Shown piece by piece: positions 4,978-6,922 of a stretch of 6,922 nt of DNA (the first letter of the stretch is position 1; the number at the start of each line of letters is the position of its first letter). Origin of the DNA: Desulfobacterales bacterium. GTDB lineage: Bacteria; Desulfobacterota; Desulfobacteria; Desulfobacterales; JASFBJ01. The position numbers and the translations under genes are program-made. The stretch lies in contig JASFBJ010000194.1 of the NCBI GenBank assembly GCA_030149585.1, positions 1-6,922 on the forward strand, read 5' to 3'. The notes under the pieces are model-generated. The model was not told the origin of the DNA. It saw only the letters and a program-made list of their open reading frames with translations, and ran no database searches.

Positions 4978-6217
4978 GATTTTTTAATTTTTCCTTTGGA
5001 GCGATTTTCAGGAGCATAAGCATGCCGGGTATGGCAATCAGGGTGCAAAAGATAAAAAAATTACTCCATCCCAGATATTTTGCCAGAAAACCGGTTGGGG
5101 CCGAAGCCACCACTCGCGGGATACCCATTAGACTGGTTAAAAGTGCATATTGCGTAGCTGTAAATTTTTTATGAGTAATACTGGCCATAAACGCCACATA
5201 AGCACTGGTTCCCATGCCACTGCTCAAATTTTCAAAGGCAATTACAGCCGCCAATAAATTAAGATTATAACCTGTCAGTGCTAAAATAGCAAATCCTGCG
5301 GTTGAAAAAGCCTGCAAAAAGCCGAAAACCCAGAGGCTGCGGTTAATTCCCATACGGAGCATGATAACCCCGCCTCCAAGGGCACCGGCAATTGTGGCCC
5401 AAAAACCAAAAAGTTTAACTATTGCTCCAATCTCGGTTTTGGAAAAGCCTATATCCATATAAAAGGGTATTGTGATAGCGCTTGCCATTGAATCACCGAT
5501 TTTATAAAAAAGGATAAAGGCCAGTATCCAAAGTGACTGGTCTCGTGAAAAATACTCTATAAGCGGCTCTAAAACAGCCGCTTTCAGTGTTTGGGGAGCC
5601 TCGCAGGCTATCACAGGTTCCGGTGTGCCCAGAGTCGTGAGAATTCCCGGCAGCATGCAGGCCGCCATTATAAGATATACAAGAGAATAGGAAATCTGAT
5701 CAGCCAGTATCAAACCACCTCCTGATGCCAGCAGCATCCCAAGGCGGTAACCATTAACATAGAGCGCAGACCCCAGCCCCAGCTCTTCATCAGCAAGATC
5801 TTCACGGCGATAGGCGTCCACTGTGATATCCTGGGTAGCGCTGAAAAAAGTTACAAGAATTGCCATAAAAGCCATCAGCCAAGGATGCAGGGCCGGGGCA
5901 GAAAGGCCAAGTCCGGCAATGGAGAACATTAAAAAAAGCTGGGCTATCAGCAGCCAGCCCCGCCGACGCCCGAGAAAGGGCAGAGTATAACGATCCAGCA
6001 AAGGAGCCCAGATAAATTTCAGGGTATAGGGCAGGCCCACTAAAGTCATTAAACCAATGGTAGCCAGATCCACTCCCTGATCTTTCATCCAGGCCTGCAA
6101 AACCGTAATGGTCAATAAAAGAGGCAGACCGCATGAAAAACCCATGAGCAGAGCCACCATCATTTGCCGGCTGCAAAGGGATTTAAGAAAAGTTTTTTTA
6201 TAGGGATTATTTGGCAT
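4970..6217 (-). CDS. ampG: AmpG-family muropeptide permease (MFS)
   Basis: Encodes 415 residues with about 12 hydrophobic segments, an inner-membrane major-facilitator protein. AmpG imports GlcNAc-anhydroMurNAc muropeptides released during wall turnover into the cytoplasm for recycling. Family features: GFSCGLPLLLTITVLQAWM in TM1 (26-44), FIWAPLLDRYTLPFLGRRRG (68-87), SATQDITVDAYR (126-137), GYRLGML (156-162), TPEP before the central loop (198-201), FYKIGD (237-242) and ENLSSGMGTSAYVAFMASI (329-347). E. coli AmpG (491 residues) has extra C-terminal segments; this shorter form is like many others. The ATG at 6217 keeps the usual short N-terminus, but no good Shine-Dalgarno is visible. The stop overlaps the DUF6178-like start by 8 bp, and the MoaD/ThiS-like gene ends 49 bases upstream, so the three may share a transcript. 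No beta-lactamase or ampR-like gene is nearby. Confidence 0.88.
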   Translation of the reverse strand: MPNNPYKKTFLKSLCSRQMMVALLMGFSCGLPLLLTITVLQAWMKDQGVDLATIGLMTLVGLPYTLKFIWAPLLDRYTLPFLGRRRGWLLIAQLFLMFSIAGLGLSAPALHPWLMAFMAILVTFFSATQDITVDAYRREDLADEELGLGSALYVNGYRLGMLLASGGGLILADQISYSLVYLIMAACMLPGILTTLGTPEPVIACEAPQTLKAAVLEPLIEYFSRDQSLWILAFILFYKIGDSMASAITIPFYMDIGFSKTEIGAIVKLFGFWATIAGALGGGVIMLRMGINRSLWVFGFLQAFSTAGFAILALTGYNLNLLAAVIAFENLSSGMGTSAYVAFMASITHKKFTATQYALLTSLMGIPRVVASAPTGFLAKYLGWSNFFIFCTLIAIPGMLMLLKIAPKEKLKNHE

Positions 6218-6266
6218 TATTTAAAATAAGATAGTTTTTAATATAGCTGAGCCCATCTCTTGATCT

Positions 6267-6515
6267 TCAGCCACCACCCGCAGGGGGAAAAATACCGATC
6301 CTTTCATTGCCGTTTAAGATGGATTGCAAGCTAGCTTTTTTCCCGTTGATAAAAAGCAGCCTGGCCTTATCCTCTGGAATTCCTAATTGTTTAAGAAGCA
6401 GGGCAAAGAAAGTGCCGGGTTTGACAGGATATGGATCAGGCAGAGCAGGAGCGTATTTATCAAGGCCTGCAAAGAGTCTGATTTGAATGGTTGTTGTGCT
6501 TTCTATCTTTGTCAT
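6267..6515 (-). CDS. MoaD/ThiS-family sulfur carrier protein
   Basis: Encodes 82 residues with the beta-grasp ubiquitin-like pattern: an N-terminal strand IQIRLFAGL (10-18), a central helix FFALLLKQLGI, strands LLFINGKKA, and the terminus ERIGIFPPAGGG. The closing FPPxxGG is the hallmark of MoaD and ThiS, whose terminal glycine is adenylated and converted to thiocarboxylate to supply sulfur for molybdopterin or thiazole. I cannot tell MoaD from ThiS; no MoaE, MoeB, ThiF or ThiG gene is in the window. Similar stand-alone carriers occur with tungsten or molybdenum enzymes in anaerobes. The ATG at 6515 is preferred over the in-frame TTG just before it. There is no clear Shine-Dalgarno, and the candidate promoter would start transcription at about the ATG. 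It is the first gene of a same-strand run with ampG and the DUF6178-like gene, but no functional link is apparent. Confidence 0.8.
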   Translation of the reverse strand: MTKIESTTTIQIRLFAGLDKYAPALPDPYPVKPGTFFALLLKQLGIPEDKARLLFINGKKASLQSILNGNERIGIFPPAGGG

Positions 6516-6521
6516 CAAAAA

Positions 6522-6550
6522 AATTTATCTTTTCTTTTTTAAATAGTCAA
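6522..6550 (-). promoter_or_regulatory. Candidate promoter of the MoaD/ThiS-like gene
   Basis: On the minus strand TTGACT (6550-6545) is 17 bases from TAAATT (6527-6522). The start of transcription would fall at about 6515, the A of the ATG, giving a leaderless or nearly leaderless message, which agrees with the missing Shine-Dalgarno. A duplicate TTGACT lies 15 bases upstream. The AT-rich context makes chance matches likely. Confidence 0.35.
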
Positions 6551-6565
6551 TTTTCAAATAGTCAA
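6541..6565. repeat. AAATAGTCAA direct repeat at the moaD/thiS-like promoter
   Basis: AAATAGTCAA occurs at 6541-6550 and 6556-6565, a 15-base period. Each copy contains a TTGACT hexamer on the minus strand, so they may be alternative -35 boxes or tandem regulator sites. Confidence 0.5.
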
Positions 6566-6922
6566 AATTTTTCATATTTGTCCTGATAATTATAATTAAC
6601 AGATCAGACAAAACAGTTCAAGAGCAAAGCAATATAAAGAGAGGTTCCAAATATAAATGAGCGTACAGCAAGCCGGCTCTGGTGATAATTTTTTAAAAAA
6701 ATCATATCCTGCTGATAATCAATATCGTATATCAAATATCCATATAAAATGATTGACAAAATATTCAGTAAAATGCCAAATTATTTCAGGTTTATTTGTA
6801 AATATATTTTTCGGCACTGGTTCAGTTGAAATTGACTGACTTTAGTAATTTTGTTCATGCATATTCCAACCCAATAGTACAAAAATGGATAGATTATTTT
6901 GTTCTGCACAAACAAGTAAAGT
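6566..6922. other. AT-rich non-coding right flank
   Basis: I find no credible gene from 6516 to the window end. The best candidate is a 31-codon plus-strand ORF (6657-6752, MSVQQAGSGDNFLKK...) with a poor, distant AGAGAGG site and no recognisable product. The word ATTTTGTTC is repeated at 6848-6856 and 6896-6904. The final 10 bases, CAAGTAAAGT, are the reverse complement of part of the pentanucleotide array on the left. The segment probably carries upstream regulatory DNA for the minus-strand cluster and for a gene beyond the window. Confidence 0.5.

Noticed and set aside
5802..6176. 124-codon minus-strand ORF inside ampG
   Set aside because: It is an alternative frame of a well-supported AmpG protein and shows no coherent domain.
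6657..6752. 31-codon plus-strand ORF with a weak AGAGAGG site 12 bases upstream
   Set aside because: Too short, poor spacing and no similarity to any known small protein; an ORF of this length is expected by chance in AT-rich DNA.

Overview
The window looks like chromosomal DNA of a low- to medium-GC Gram-negative anaerobe, most plausibly a Desulfobacterota (sulfate-reducer-type) bacterium. Three things suggest this: an AmpG-type muropeptide permease (Gram-negative cell-wall recycling), a 583-residue protein resembling the DUF6178 family (known to me mainly from that phylum), and a corrinoid-enzyme activator of the RACE type (anaerobic methyl-transfer metabolism). The taxonomy is inference; no rRNA, tRNA or other marker gene is present.

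Layout. Positions 1-256 are AT-rich non-coding DNA with A/T tracts and a pentanucleotide tandem array. A minus-strand transcription unit follows, read right to left: a DUF134 predicted DNA-binding regulator (1351-1013), a short Gly/Arg-rich DUF5320-like protein (982-761), a second DUF5320-like protein with a coiled-coil tail (719-360), and a hairpin terminator (312-257). Its promoter region (about 1369-1435) carries a TTGACA/TATGTT promoter bracketed by a 12-bp inverted repeat, which looks like an operator pair. Divergent from it, on the plus strand, is a RACE-family ASKHA ATPase (1615-3189) that lacks the usual N-terminal [2Fe-2S] domain. Convergent with that gene is a second minus-strand cluster: a MoaD/ThiS-like sulfur carrier (6515-6267), an AmpG permease (6217-4970) and the DUF6178-like protein (4977-3226), the last two overlapping by 8 bp. 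Positions 6516-6922 hold no convincing gene.

How the parts may work together. The left half reads as a small regulated metal- or cofactor-related module: regulator, two cysteine-bearing Gly/Arg-rich small proteins, and a divergent reductive-activator ATPase. DUF134 and DUF5320 genes often occur near NifB/NifX-like and MinD/Mrp-like cofactor genes, but none of those is in this window, so the functional link is a hypothesis. The right half suggests peptidoglycan-fragment import coupled translationally to a cytosolic protein of unknown function. The most noteworthy observations are the RACE protein without an iron-sulfur domain, the operator architecture of the divergent region, and the strand-specific terminator hairpin.
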